The notes under the pieces are model-generated. The model was given only the letters and a program-made list of their open reading frames with translations, was not told the DNA's origin and searched no databases. From an uncultured Phycisphaerae bacterium (GTDB lineage: Bacteria > Planctomycetota > Phycisphaerae > Sedimentisphaerales > Anaerohalosphaeraceae): a DNA stretch of 5,406 nt. The stretch lies in contig CALETL010000012.1 of NCBI GenBank assembly GCA_937920485.1, positions 1 to 5,406 of the forward strand, read 5' to 3'. Positions 1-5,406 of the stretch are shown in pieces. The stretch's first letter is position 1. Each line of letters starts with the position of its first letter. A program made the translations under genes and the position numbers.

Positions 1-68
1 GCGTTCAGAAAATTGGGGCATTATATGGTAAAAGGATACAATCCGGACAAAAATCAGCGAAAGGTTGG

Positions 69-97
69 TTGACAAATATTGCGTTTGCGCATAGTAT
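69..97 (+). promoter_or_regulatory. sigma70-type promoter for kdsB-pyrG
   Basis: A perfect -35 hexamer TTGACA (69-74) is followed by a 17-base spacer and the -10 hexamer TAGTAT (92-97, four of six consensus bases). Transcription would start near 104, giving a leader of about 50 bases before the kdsB GTG. The exact -35 and ideal spacing make this the best promoter in the window, and its position in front of a two-gene unit fits. It is a sequence match only; the housekeeping sigma of this organism is assumed to use the usual hexamers. Confidence 0.6.
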
Positions 98-139
98 ATC
101 GGGGCAGTGGTTTCGAGAAAGAAACATTAAAATCGCTGC

Positions 140-144
140 AAGGA
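140..144 (+). promoter_or_regulatory. ribosome binding site of kdsB
   Basis: AAGGA lies 10 bases before the GTG at 155. The spacing is slightly long, but this is the only Shine-Dalgarno-like sequence near the start. It helps choose GTG 155, since no ATG, GTG or TTG occurs in frame between the upstream stop (128-130) and that codon. Confidence 0.5.
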
Positions 145-154
145 AAAACGGATT

Positions 155-892
155 GTGAAAATTATTGTGGTTATCCCCACCCGTTACGGCTCAAGCCGAT
201 TCGCAGGGAAGGTTCTCGCTAAAGAAACGGGCAAATATCTCGTCCAGCACACCTATGAGCGGGCATTGTGCGCAAAAAGCGTCGATCAGGCCCTAATTGC
301 GACCGATGACCAGCGAGTGATGGATGCCTGTGCCGAATTCGGCGGTGCCTGCGTGATGACGTCTGTTGCCCATCAAAGCGGAACTGATCGCATCGCCGAG
401 GCAGTTGCGGATATCAGTGTTGATATTGTAGTGAATCTGCAAGCCGATGAGCCGGAAATCGATCCTGATTACATCGACCGGGTGGCCGGGTTATTAATCG
501 ACAATCCAGATGCATCGATGGCGACTCTGCTGGCGCCATTCGAAACGGCTGACGATGTGGCCAATCCCAATATTGTCAAGTGCATCACGGATAGTGCGGG
601 AAGGGCGATTTACTTTTCGCGGTCTGTCATTCCTTATGACCGTCAGTCCGGCGGAGTGGGCGATATCAGTATTTATAAGCGACATTTGGGAATCTATGCG
701 TATCGTAAGGACTTCCTGATGAAATATTCCTCACTGGAACCCAGTTTTCTCGAACAGCGTGAGAAGCTGGAGCAGCTCCGCGCGATTGAAAACGGATATA
801 CGATCCTGACCGCAATGGTGGAACAAGTGTGGGACGGTGTAGACACCGAAGAGCAATACCAGGCATTTATTGAACGAGTAGCAAAAAGATAA
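155..892 (+). CDS. kdsB: 3-deoxy-manno-octulosonate cytidylyltransferase (CMP-Kdo synthetase)
   Basis: This enzyme activates Kdo with CTP to give CMP-Kdo and pyrophosphate in the cytoplasm, supplying the sugar that Kdo transferase adds to lipid A. The 245-residue length matches E. coli KdsB (248). The start holds the nucleotide-binding signature P-T-R-Y-G-S-S-R-F-A-G-K (8-19), with R10, R15 and K19 at the usual places. N-L-Q-A-D-E-P (94-100) carries D98, and G-V-D-T (228-231) carries D230; these match the Mg-binding aspartates of the family. H-L-G-I-Y-A-Y-R (177-184) and L-E-Q-R-E-K-L-E-Q-L-R (199-209) are further family blocks. The usual R-L-P-G-K is R-F-A-G-K here, a mild change. The GTG start is chosen because it places the beta strand K-I-I-V-V-I-P right at the N-terminus. 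pyrG follows after 9 bases. The assignment is firm. Confidence 0.96.
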   Translation: MKIIVVIPTRYGSSRFAGKVLAKETGKYLVQHTYERALCAKSVDQALIATDDQRVMDACAEFGGACVMTSVAHQSGTDRIAEAVADISVDIVVNLQADEPEIDPDYIDRVAGLLIDNPDASMATLLAPFETADDVANPNIVKCITDSAGRAIYFSRSVIPYDRQSGGVGDISIYKRHLGIYAYRKDFLMKYSSLEPSFLEQREKLEQLRAIENGYTILTAMVEQVWDGVDTEEQYQAFIERVAKR

Positions 893-895
893 GGA
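891..895 (+). promoter_or_regulatory. ribosome binding site of pyrG, overlapping the kdsB stop
   Basis: AAGGA (891-895) begins inside the kdsB stop codon (TAA, 890-892) and sits 6 bases before the pyrG ATG at 902. A site built into the preceding stop favours translational coupling. It also supports the long N-terminal form of PyrG, since the extension starts at a well-served ATG. Confidence 0.65.
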
Positions 896-901
896 CTAAA
901 A

Positions 902-2671
902 ATGGCGGTCAGCAAAGATTTGTTTGCAAAAATTAGCGGAAGTTCAACGGATAACGAGTATTTTCTGCCCCTGCCGAAAGGGTACCAAAAAGGTAAGACC
1001 AAGTACGTGATCGTGATGGGCACAGTCATGAGCGGCCTGGGCAAAGGAATCTTCTCGTCCTGTTTGGCTAAGCTATTGCAGGACAAGGGCTTAAAAGTGG
1101 CCCCCATTAAACTGGAGGGGTATTTGAATATCGACTCCGGCACATTGAATCCGTTCCGTCACGGTGAGGTATTCGTTTTGGATGACGGCATGGAAACGGA
1201 TATGGATTTGGGTACATACGAACGGATGCTGGATCAGAACCTGAGCCGGGCCAATTTTGCCACCAGTGGCCAGATTTACAGCTCGGTCCTGGAGAAAGAG
1301 CGTCACGGAGACTATCTCGGCCGGGATGTCCAGATGATCCCGCATGTCACCGGCGAAGTCAAAATGCGGCTGCGTGAACTTGCGGTCAAGACAGAGGCGG
1401 ATGTTGTGTTTGTTGAGATCGGAGGTACGGTTGGCGATTTGGAAAATGCATTCTATATTGAGGCCATTCGTGAGTTGGCGTATGAAGAAGGCCCCAATAG
1501 CTGCAGTTTTGTGGCGCTGACCTATATTTTGGAACCCAAAACCCTTGGCGAGCAGAAGTCCAAAGCGGCCCAATTGGGTATCAAGCAGCTTTTGCAGTTG
1601 GGCATCCAGCCGGACATCATCGCCTGCCGCTGTGAAAATCCGGTCACTGAACAGGCCCGCCAGAAAATGAGCGTCTTTGGCAATGTGCCGTTTGAGCGGG
1701 TGTTCAGTATGCACGATTCAGCGAGCATTTACTCAATTCCGGCGATGTTGCGGGATTGCGGTATCGATTTTCAGGTTCTGCGGATGCTCAAACTGGAGGA
1801 TCGCATCCAATTACGCCATGAACGCAAGGAATGGTCCCGCTGGTGTGATTTCACAGATAAGATCAATAAAGAAACACATGATATAACCATTGGCATTACC
1901 GGCAAGTACATATCCGTTCGAGACAGCTATGCCTCGATTCTGAATGCGCTGGAGCATGCCGGGATTCATTTGGGCTGCAAGGTAAATGTCAAGTGGATCG
2001 ATACGACGGATATCACCAATGCCAACGCCGCCGAGTATTTGAAAGATGTTGACGGTATTATCGTGCCCGGCGGATTCGGTACACGCGGTTGGGAAGGCAA
2101 GATCTCCTGTGTGCGGTATGCGCGGGAAAATAATGTACCGTATCTGGGGTTGTGTCTGGGATTTCAGGCGGCGGTGATCGAATTTGCACGGAATGTCTGC
2201 GGCATCAATAAGGCCGATTCGACAGAAATCATCACCGACTGCAAAGAACCGGTTATCAGCATCCTGCCGGAACAGAAAAAGATCGAAGGCCTCGGCGGCA
2301 ATATGCGGCTGGGCGGTAGAGATATCGAATTGAAAAAAGACACGCTGGCCTGGAAGCTCTTTGGCAAAGCCTCCAGCGTCAGGCGTCGTTTCAGGCATCG
2401 TTATGAAGTGGACCCGGAATACATCGCAAAATTAGAAGAAAACGGAATGGTCTTTTCCGGCAAGGCCCCGAACCAGCCGATTATGCAGATTTTGGAACTA
2501 CACGAACATCCATTCTTTATGGGCACGCAATCGCATCCGGAACTGACCAGTCGACCAATGCGGCCGGCACCGATGTTTATAGCTCTGACCGCCGCGGCAA
2601 GAAAACGAAAATACCCCGACCAGAAAATGGACGAACCACTGGCGGTGGTTGAAAAAGTCGCGAAGTTTTAA
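902..2671 (+). CDS. pyrG: CTP synthase (glutamine-hydrolysing), divergent subtype with N-terminal extension
   Basis: PyrG converts UTP, ATP and glutamine to CTP in the cytoplasm. The N-terminal synthetase domain (about 35-300) has the P-loop G-T-V-M-S-G-L-G-K-G (40-49), N-I-D-S-G-T with D78, and V-E-I-G-G-T-V-G-D (171-179) with E172. D78 and E172 match the Mg-binding D72 and E140 of E. coli. K-S-K-A-A-Q (219-224) replaces the usual K-T-K-P-T-Q but keeps the second Lys and the Gln. The class I glutamine amidotransferase domain (about 328-565) has G-G-F-G-T-R-G (390-396), nucleophile C418 in G-L-C-L-G-F-Q, and H545 with E547 in Q-S-H-P-E-L-T-S, so the triad is complete. At 589 residues it exceeds E. 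coli PyrG (545): about 30 residues precede the first beta strand and about 20 follow the domain. The nine-base gap after kdsB suggests one operon, which fits because KdsB consumes CTP. Confidence 0.96.
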   Translation: MAVSKDLFAKISGSSTDNEYFLPLPKGYQKGKTKYVIVMGTVMSGLGKGIFSSCLAKLLQDKGLKVAPIKLEGYLNIDSGTLNPFRHGEVFVLDDGMETDMDLGTYERMLDQNLSRANFATSGQIYSSVLEKERHGDYLGRDVQMIPHVTGEVKMRLRELAVKTEADVVFVEIGGTVGDLENAFYIEAIRELAYEEGPNSCSFVALTYILEPKTLGEQKSKAAQLGIKQLLQLGIQPDIIACRCENPVTEQARQKMSVFGNVPFERVFSMHDSASIYSIPAMLRDCGIDFQVLRMLKLEDRIQLRHERKEWSRWCDFTDKINKETHDITIGITGKYISVRDSYASILNALEHAGIHLGCKVNVKWIDTTDITNANAAEYLKDVDGIIVPGGFGTRGWEGKISCVRYARENNVPYLGLCLGFQAAVIEFARNVCGINKADSTEIITDCKEPVISILPEQKKIEGLGGNMRLGGRDIELKKDTLAWKLFGKASSVRRRFRHRYEVDPEYIAKLEENGMVFSGKAPNQPIMQILELHEHPFFMGTQSHPELTSRPMRPAPMFIALTAAARKRKYPDQKMDEPLAVVEKVAKF

Positions 2672-2703
2672 TAAACCTTACTTATTAGAATGTTATGCCC
2701 CCC

Positions 2704-2725
2704 AAAACCCGGATCACTGGGTCTT
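2704..2725 (-). terminator. weak hairpin at the convergent gene ends
   Basis: Read on the minus strand, AAGACCC pairs with GGGTTTT (seven pairs, one G-U) around an eight-base loop that includes the lipoprotein stop codon. It is followed by a G-run rather than a clean U-tract. On the plus strand the same hairpin has one A-C mismatch. Its place between the convergent ends of pyrG and the lipoprotein gene suits a terminator, but the structure is poor. Confidence 0.25.
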
Positions 2726-3052
2726 TAATTTCTCAAGCTCTTCTTTGAGTTTTGCGTTTTCGAGGAGTAAATCTCGGTTGCGTTTTTCGGTTTCCGCCAT
2801 CATTTGAAGTGTCTTGATCGTCGTAGTTCCAAATTCTTCTTTCTTTTTCGCAAATTCGAGTTTGATTTCCTTAACCTGCTTTTCCAAGTCTTCAATCAGT
2901 TGGTTTTTCTCTTCCAGTTGTTTTTTGAGCTGCAGGTTTTCATCCACAACCAGGCGAGCCCTGCGAACCTGACTGGCGTTCGATTTCTGACAGCCGGTCA
3001 ATAAGAGAATACTTAATGCCGCGATAAGTATAACGATTGTAACCTGTCTCAT
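2714..3052 (-). CDS. small coiled-coil lipoprotein of unknown function
   Basis: A 112-residue protein starts with a lipoprotein signal: M-R-Q, a hydrophobic stretch (about 4-18), then the lipobox L-T-G-C with C21 as the predicted lipidated cysteine. After a short linker (22-35) the rest is almost entirely charged helix rich in E, K, L and Q with heptad-like leucine spacing. There are two segments (about 36-73 and 79-111), split by a break F-G-T-T-T (74-78). Residue 22 is Gln, not Asp, so by the E. coli sorting rule it would go to the outer membrane (inference). It lacks the C-terminal Lys that ties Braun lipoprotein to peptidoglycan, so it is not a plain Lpp. The start is well supported by GGAGG four to five bases upstream. 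It is convergent with pyrG (42-base gap) and divergent from ftsW. I do not recognise the family; low-complexity coiled coils make homology hard to judge. Confidence 0.85.
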   Translation of the reverse strand: MRQVTIVILIAALSILLLTGCQKSNASQVRRARLVVDENLQLKKQLEEKNQLIEDLEKQVKEIKLEFAKKKEEFGTTTIKTLQMMAETEKRNRDLLLENAKLKEELEKLKTQ

Positions 3053-3056
3053 AAAA

Positions 3057-3061
3057 CCTCC
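3057..3061 (-). promoter_or_regulatory. strong Shine-Dalgarno site of the lipoprotein gene
   Basis: CCTCC on the plus strand reads GGAGG on the minus strand, followed by TTTT and the ATG at 3052-3050. This is the strongest ribosome binding site in the window. It fixes the start of the lipoprotein and contrasts with the absence of any such site before the divergent ftsW. Confidence 0.75.
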
Positions 3062-3088
3062 GGGTTAATGTTTTCTGTCAAACGCCAT

Positions 3089-3116
3089 ATTCTAATGGAA
3101 AATCGACCGGAATCAA
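3089..3116 (-). promoter_or_regulatory. sigma70-type promoter of the lipoprotein gene
   Basis: On the minus strand TTGATT (3116-3111, four of six -35 bases) is separated by 16 bases from TAGAAT (3094-3089, five of six -10 bases). Transcription would begin near 3082, giving a leader of about 30 bases that contains the GGAGG site. The -35 element lies inside the inverted repeat at 3106-3129, so that repeat could act as an operator. Confidence 0.5.
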
Positions 3117-3129
3117 CAGCATTTCCGGT
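3106..3129. repeat. inverted repeat over the lipoprotein promoter (operator or plus-strand terminator)
   Basis: ACCGGAA (3106-3112) and TTCCGGT (3123-3129) are exact 7-base inverted arms around a 10-base gap. On the plus strand the hairpin is followed by TTGTTTAA, a modest U-rich tail, so it could stop transcripts that run through from pyrG before they enter ftsW. The left arm overlaps the -35 hexamer of the minus-strand lipoprotein promoter, so a repressor site is an equal possibility. The arms are exact; the role is open. Confidence 0.45.
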
Positions 3130-3143
3130 TTGTTTAATAAGTA

Positions 3144-3188
3144 TCGGCATACAGGCCTTTTTTGTTGAAAAAGTCCGTCTTATGCCGA
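3144..3188. repeat. nested 45-base hairpin in front of ftsW
   Basis: Outer arms TCGGCATA (3144-3151) and TATGCCGA (3181-3188) are an exact 8-base inverted repeat. Nested inside are GG (3154-3155) pairing with CC (3175-3176), and CTTTTT (3157-3162) pairing with AAAAAG (3168-3173) around the loop TGTTG. In all 16 pairs form, with one small asymmetric internal loop and one mismatch. The structure ends 10 bases before the ftsW ATG, in the place where a ribosome binding site would lie. No U-tract follows on the plus strand, so a plain terminator is unlikely; a translational control element or a DNA-binding site is more plausible. Confidence 0.55.
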
Positions 3189-3198
3189 AATAACCCGT

Positions 3199-4395
3199 AT
3201 GTCCTTAAATGAGTCAACAATTCGCTATGACCGGGTGATAGAAACGGTGGTTCTGCTGCTGATGGCCACCGGGACGGTATTTGTCTTTTCCGCCGGAGCG
3301 ACGGTCAGCGGTGATTATGATCTGAGCCAGTTTTACAATTCTACCACGCTTAAGCAGCTCATATTCTTTCCATTGGCGGTACTGGTCATGTATGTGGTTT
3401 CGGCAATAGACTACCGCCGCTTCAGCATTACACAGCGTCCGCCGGGATATTCGCTGACTCCGTATCTGTCATTTATCACGCTGGGATTGTTAGTTGTTGT
3501 GCTGATCTGGGGGGTGGAACGGAACTATTCCAAACGGTGGATGGATCTGGTACCGGGATCGATGTATATCAGTTTCCAGCCGTCCGAGTTGGCTAAATGG
3601 GTTATGATTCTGTTTCTGGCGGCCTATTTAGAACGATATGCCGACACTATAGGGCGATTCCGAAGCCGTTTTATACCAGTGTGTCTGATTGCGGGATTGG
3701 TTGTCGGGCTGATTGTTATCGAAGATTTCGGTACCGCGGCGTTTATCGTGATGATGGCCTTTCTCATGCTGCTGATCGGTGGGGCGAAATTGTGGCATCT
3801 GCTTCTGCCTATTCCTGTTGTGGTGCCGGCATTCGTGTGGGCGATCATGAGCAGTCCGACGCGTATCAATCGCATTACGAGTTTTTTAAATCCTTCTGAG
3901 ATGAAATACCAGGCCAAACAGTCGCTGATCGCGATTAGTACCGGCGGTATGTTTGGTAAGGGGCTTGGCAGGGGAGTGATTAAGTACGGGCACCTGCCGG
4001 AGGATACGACGGATTTTATCTTTTCTATTATTGCCGAGGAACTGGGTATCGGAGCATGTGTATTTGTGATTATTTTGTTTTTGATCTTTGCTGTTGCTGG
4101 TGCGGGGATAATTTTCCGCTGCCGAGACCGGTTCGGTCGGCTTGTCGCCGCGGGAATAGTGATGGCAGTCACCATTCAGGCGGCGGTCAATATCGGCGTG
4201 GTTACGGTTGTGCTGCCGACCAAGGGTATTCCGCTGCCGTTCATCAGCGCTGGCGGGACGAGTATGCTGCTGACCAGTGCGGCGGTGGGAATTCTGCTGA
4301 ACATCGCCCGGCATGGGGGCCGGACACCACTTGATTTAAACGATACGGTTCCTGCGTTGGTGCCGGTTTCGGGGCGGGTCGATGAATCAGATTGA
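3199..4395 (+). CDS. ftsW: FtsW-type SEDS peptidoglycan glycosyltransferase
   Basis: FtsW polymerises lipid II into glycan strands at the division septum with a partner class b PBP. This 398-residue inner-membrane protein has about ten hydrophobic segments (near 15-32, 52-70, 88-106, 130-145, 158-175, 177-195, 199-217, 272-305, 313-340, 350-370). SEDS signatures are clear: K-R-W (112-114), F-Q-P-S-E-L-A-K (126-133), E-D-F-G-T-A (175-180), the long loop with Y-Q-A-K-Q-S-L-I-A-I and G-K-G-L-G-R-G (253-259), L-P-E-D-T-T-D-F-I-F-S (266-276), and L-P-T-K-G-I-P-L-P-F-I-S-A-G-G-T-S (339-355). D272 matches the catalytic aspartate of the family (E. coli FtsW D297). RodA shares these motifs; FtsW is preferred because murG follows directly. 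The ATG has no Shine-Dalgarno sequence and no better start exists, as the frame is closed by TGA at 3166-3168. The usual P-D before F/L-G-T is E-D here. Confidence 0.93.
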   Translation: MSLNESTIRYDRVIETVVLLLMATGTVFVFSAGATVSGDYDLSQFYNSTTLKQLIFFPLAVLVMYVVSAIDYRRFSITQRPPGYSLTPYLSFITLGLLVVVLIWGVERNYSKRWMDLVPGSMYISFQPSELAKWVMILFLAAYLERYADTIGRFRSRFIPVCLIAGLVVGLIVIEDFGTAAFIVMMAFLMLLIGGAKLWHLLLPIPVVVPAFVWAIMSSPTRINRITSFLNPSEMKYQAKQSLIAISTGGMFGKGLGRGVIKYGHLPEDTTDFIFSIIAEELGIGACVFVIILFLIFAVAGAGIIFRCRDRFGRLVAAGIVMAVTIQAAVNIGVVTVVLPTKGIPLPFISAGGTSMLLTSAAVGILLNIARHGGRTPLDLNDTVPALVPVSGRVDESD

Positions 4396-5406
4396 CGCTG
4401 CGCAAGGGCGGCACTATTTTTTCGCGGGCGGCGGAACGGGGGGACATATTTATCCCGCGCTGGCTGTGGCCGAACAAATCACAAAGCAAAACGATGGCAG
4501 TTCAATCCTGTTTTTTTGCAGCAGCCGGGACATCGATTCGCGAATCCTGTCCAAAAGCGGCTATGAATTCCTGCCACTGCCGGCGATCGGACTCAGCAAA
4601 AGCCCGAGACAGCTTATGCAATTTTGTATGCAGTTGGTGAAAAGCTATTATTTTGTCAAGCATATACTCACTCCGCATCGCAAAAATGCGGTTATCATCG
4701 GCACCGGCGGTTTTGTCAGTGCGCCAGTGGTGTTTGCGGCAAAAGCGCTGAACATTCCGATTCATTTGATCAATGTGGACAGCGTTCCCGGCAAGGCCAA
4801 TCGGGTTCTGGCACGATATGCGGAAAAAGTTTTTGTGCAGTTTGAACAATCTCGTTCCTATTTTCCGAATCGTGATGTACAGGTCGTAGGGTGTCCATTG
4901 CGAAGTGATTTTGAATCTCCATCTCGGCACAAGGCGTTTTCAGATTTGGCCTTGGAAGAAGGTAAAAAGGTTCTTCTGGTCACCGGTGCTTCCAGCGGAG
5001 CGGCTAATATCAACGATGCCATGATGGCTATTCTGCCGGAGTTGACCGAGTTTTCTGACCAGTGGCAGATTGTGCATTTGACCGGGATGCTACATATCGA
5101 TGAAGTCAGGCAAGCGATTGAGGGATTGGCCGTCACTTACCATGCCGTGGACTATTATGATGACATGCCGTCGCTACTGGCCGCAGCAGATGTGGTCGTC
5201 GGCAGGGCCGGTGCGGTGAGTATTGCCGAGTTCGCCGCGGCAGGAAAGCCAGCTATCTGTCTGCCATACCCGTATCATAAGGACAAGCACCAGATTAAGA
5301 ACGCACAGGTTCTTGTCGATGCCGGCGCCGCGGTTATCGTCGAGGACAATATCGACTCACCCGTCCAAACGGCCTGCGACCTGCTGGTGGTTCTCAAAGA
5401 CCTGAT
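4382..5406 (+). CDS. murG: MurG, lipid II-forming N-acetylglucosaminyltransferase (3' end cut by window)
   Basis: MurG moves GlcNAc from UDP-GlcNAc to lipid I on the inner face of the membrane. The ATG at 4382 overlaps the ftsW stop by 14 bases, with GGGGCGGG (4371-4378) just upstream as a possible ribosome site; 341 codons are present, so roughly 20-30 residues are missing. The GT-B fold motifs are in order: G-G-G-T-G-G-H-I-Y-P-A (16-26) with H22, G-T-G-G-F-V-S-A-P (107-115), V-V-G-C-P-L-R-S-D (168-176) with R174, T-G-A-S-S-G-A (201-207), G-R-A-G-A-V-S-I-A-E (274-283) with E283 matching the ribose-binding E269 of E. coli, and H-K-D-K-H-Q-I-K-N-A (299-308). Odd: the usual H-E-Q-N block reads I-N-V-D (130-133), so the Asn of E-Q-N is Asp133. 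G-G-S-x-G-A is G-A-S-S-G-A. The family call is firm despite this. Confidence 0.94.
   Translation, partial: MNQIDAAQGRHYFFAGGGTGGHIYPALAVAEQITKQNDGSSILFFCSSRDIDSRILSKSGYEFLPLPAIGLSKSPRQLMQFCMQLVKSYYFVKHILTPHRKNAVIIGTGGFVSAPVVFAAKALNIPIHLINVDSVPGKANRVLARYAEKVFVQFEQSRSYFPNRDVQVVGCPLRSDFESPSRHKAFSDLALEEGKKVLLVTGASSGAANINDAMMAILPELTEFSDQWQIVHLTGMLHIDEVRQAIEGLAVTYHAVDYYDDMPSLLAAADVVVGRAGAVSIAEFAAAGKPAICLPYPYHKDKHQIKNAQVLVDAGAAVIVEDNIDSPVQTACDLLVVLKDL

Larger units (their letters stand above)
3..158 (+). other. open frame entering from the window edge; possible tail of an upstream gene, unproven
   Basis: One frame stays open from base 3 to a TGA at 156-158 (51 residues, ending in A-A-R-K-N-G-L). 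It overlaps the kdsB GTG in a GTGA arrangement of the kind seen in translationally coupled genes. The peptide is rich in K, R and W, resembles no family I know, and uses AT-rich third positions unlike the genes downstream. An open run of about 50 codons is not rare by chance in AT-rich DNA, and a strong promoter lies inside it. A second frame is open from 1 to a TGA at 70-72. The stretch may be the end of a gene or simply intergenic; I cannot decide. Confidence 0.2.

Noticed and set aside
20..25. Perfect minus-strand -10 (TATAAT) that could drive a divergent gene to the left
   Set aside because: No acceptable -35 is found at 16-18 bases; the nearest (TTGTCC) is 19 away, and nothing leftward can be seen in the window.
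1..72. Frame open from base 1 to TGA at 70-72 as the C-terminus of an upstream gene
   Set aside because: Only 23 residues are visible, without any recognisable motif, and another frame is open over the same bases; neither can be called.
1091..1714. Open frame of 207 codons on the minus strand inside pyrG
   Set aside because: It lies wholly antisense to conserved PyrG coding sequence, has no ribosome site or family motif, and is explained by codon bias of the real gene. The same holds for the 195-codon minus frame at 1811-2398 and those inside ftsW and murG.
2669..2687. TAATAA / TTATTA inverted repeat at the pyrG stop
   Set aside because: The six pairs are all A-T, with no U-tract after them, so it is too weak for a terminator and likely by chance in AT-rich sequence.
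3133..3138. TTTAAT as a -10 element for ftsW
   Set aside because: Five of six bases match, but no -35-like hexamer lies 16-18 bases upstream. I could not find a convincing ftsW promoter in 3053-3198.
1..5406. Mobile elements, CRISPR arrays, tRNA or rRNA genes, toxin-antitoxin or defence genes
   Set aside because: I saw no transposase, spaced direct repeats, cloverleaf or defence-type domains on either strand; nearly all bases belong to housekeeping envelope and nucleotide genes.

Overview
The window reads as ordinary chromosomal, core-metabolism DNA from a Gram-negative bacterium. Three genes support an LPS-bearing, peptidoglycan-making cell: kdsB (Kdo activation for lipopolysaccharide), ftsW (septal peptidoglycan polymerase) and murG (lipid II synthesis). 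The CTP synthase is a divergent type, and MurG has lost the usual E-Q-N acceptor-site signature. From memory I associate both traits, together with poor Shine-Dalgarno use at ftsW and a kdsB-pyrG pair, with the PVC group (Planctomycetes, perhaps Phycisphaerae; kdsB-pyrG is also adjacent in Chlamydia). This placement is an inference and was not tested by any search.

Layout. Bases 1-154 hold no gene I can establish, but they carry a very good sigma70-type promoter (TTGACA, 17-bp spacer, TAGTAT) facing kdsB. kdsB (155-892, GTG start) and pyrG (902-2671) follow 9 bases apart and look like one transcription unit. A small lipoprotein gene with a coiled-coil body lies on the minus strand (3052-2714), convergent with pyrG. 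A 146-base divergent intergenic region (3053-3198) carries the lipoprotein's promoter and two distinct inverted repeats. ftsW (3199-4395) and murG (4382 to the window end, truncated) follow on the plus strand and overlap by 14 bases.

How the genes work together. PyrG makes the CTP that KdsB spends to form CMP-Kdo, so the first unit couples nucleotide supply to outer-membrane LPS synthesis. MurG finishes lipid II and FtsW polymerises it at the septum, so the second unit is a fragment of the division and cell wall (dcw) cluster. The lipoprotein between them is probably an envelope protein of unknown function. All the genes therefore serve the cell envelope directly or through precursor supply.

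I found no mobile element, CRISPR array, RNA gene or evidently new multi-gene system. The most interesting non-coding signal is a nested 45-base hairpin just in front of the ftsW start, which has no visible ribosome binding site. Next come a second inverted repeat over the lipoprotein promoter and the sequence departures in MurG and PyrG.
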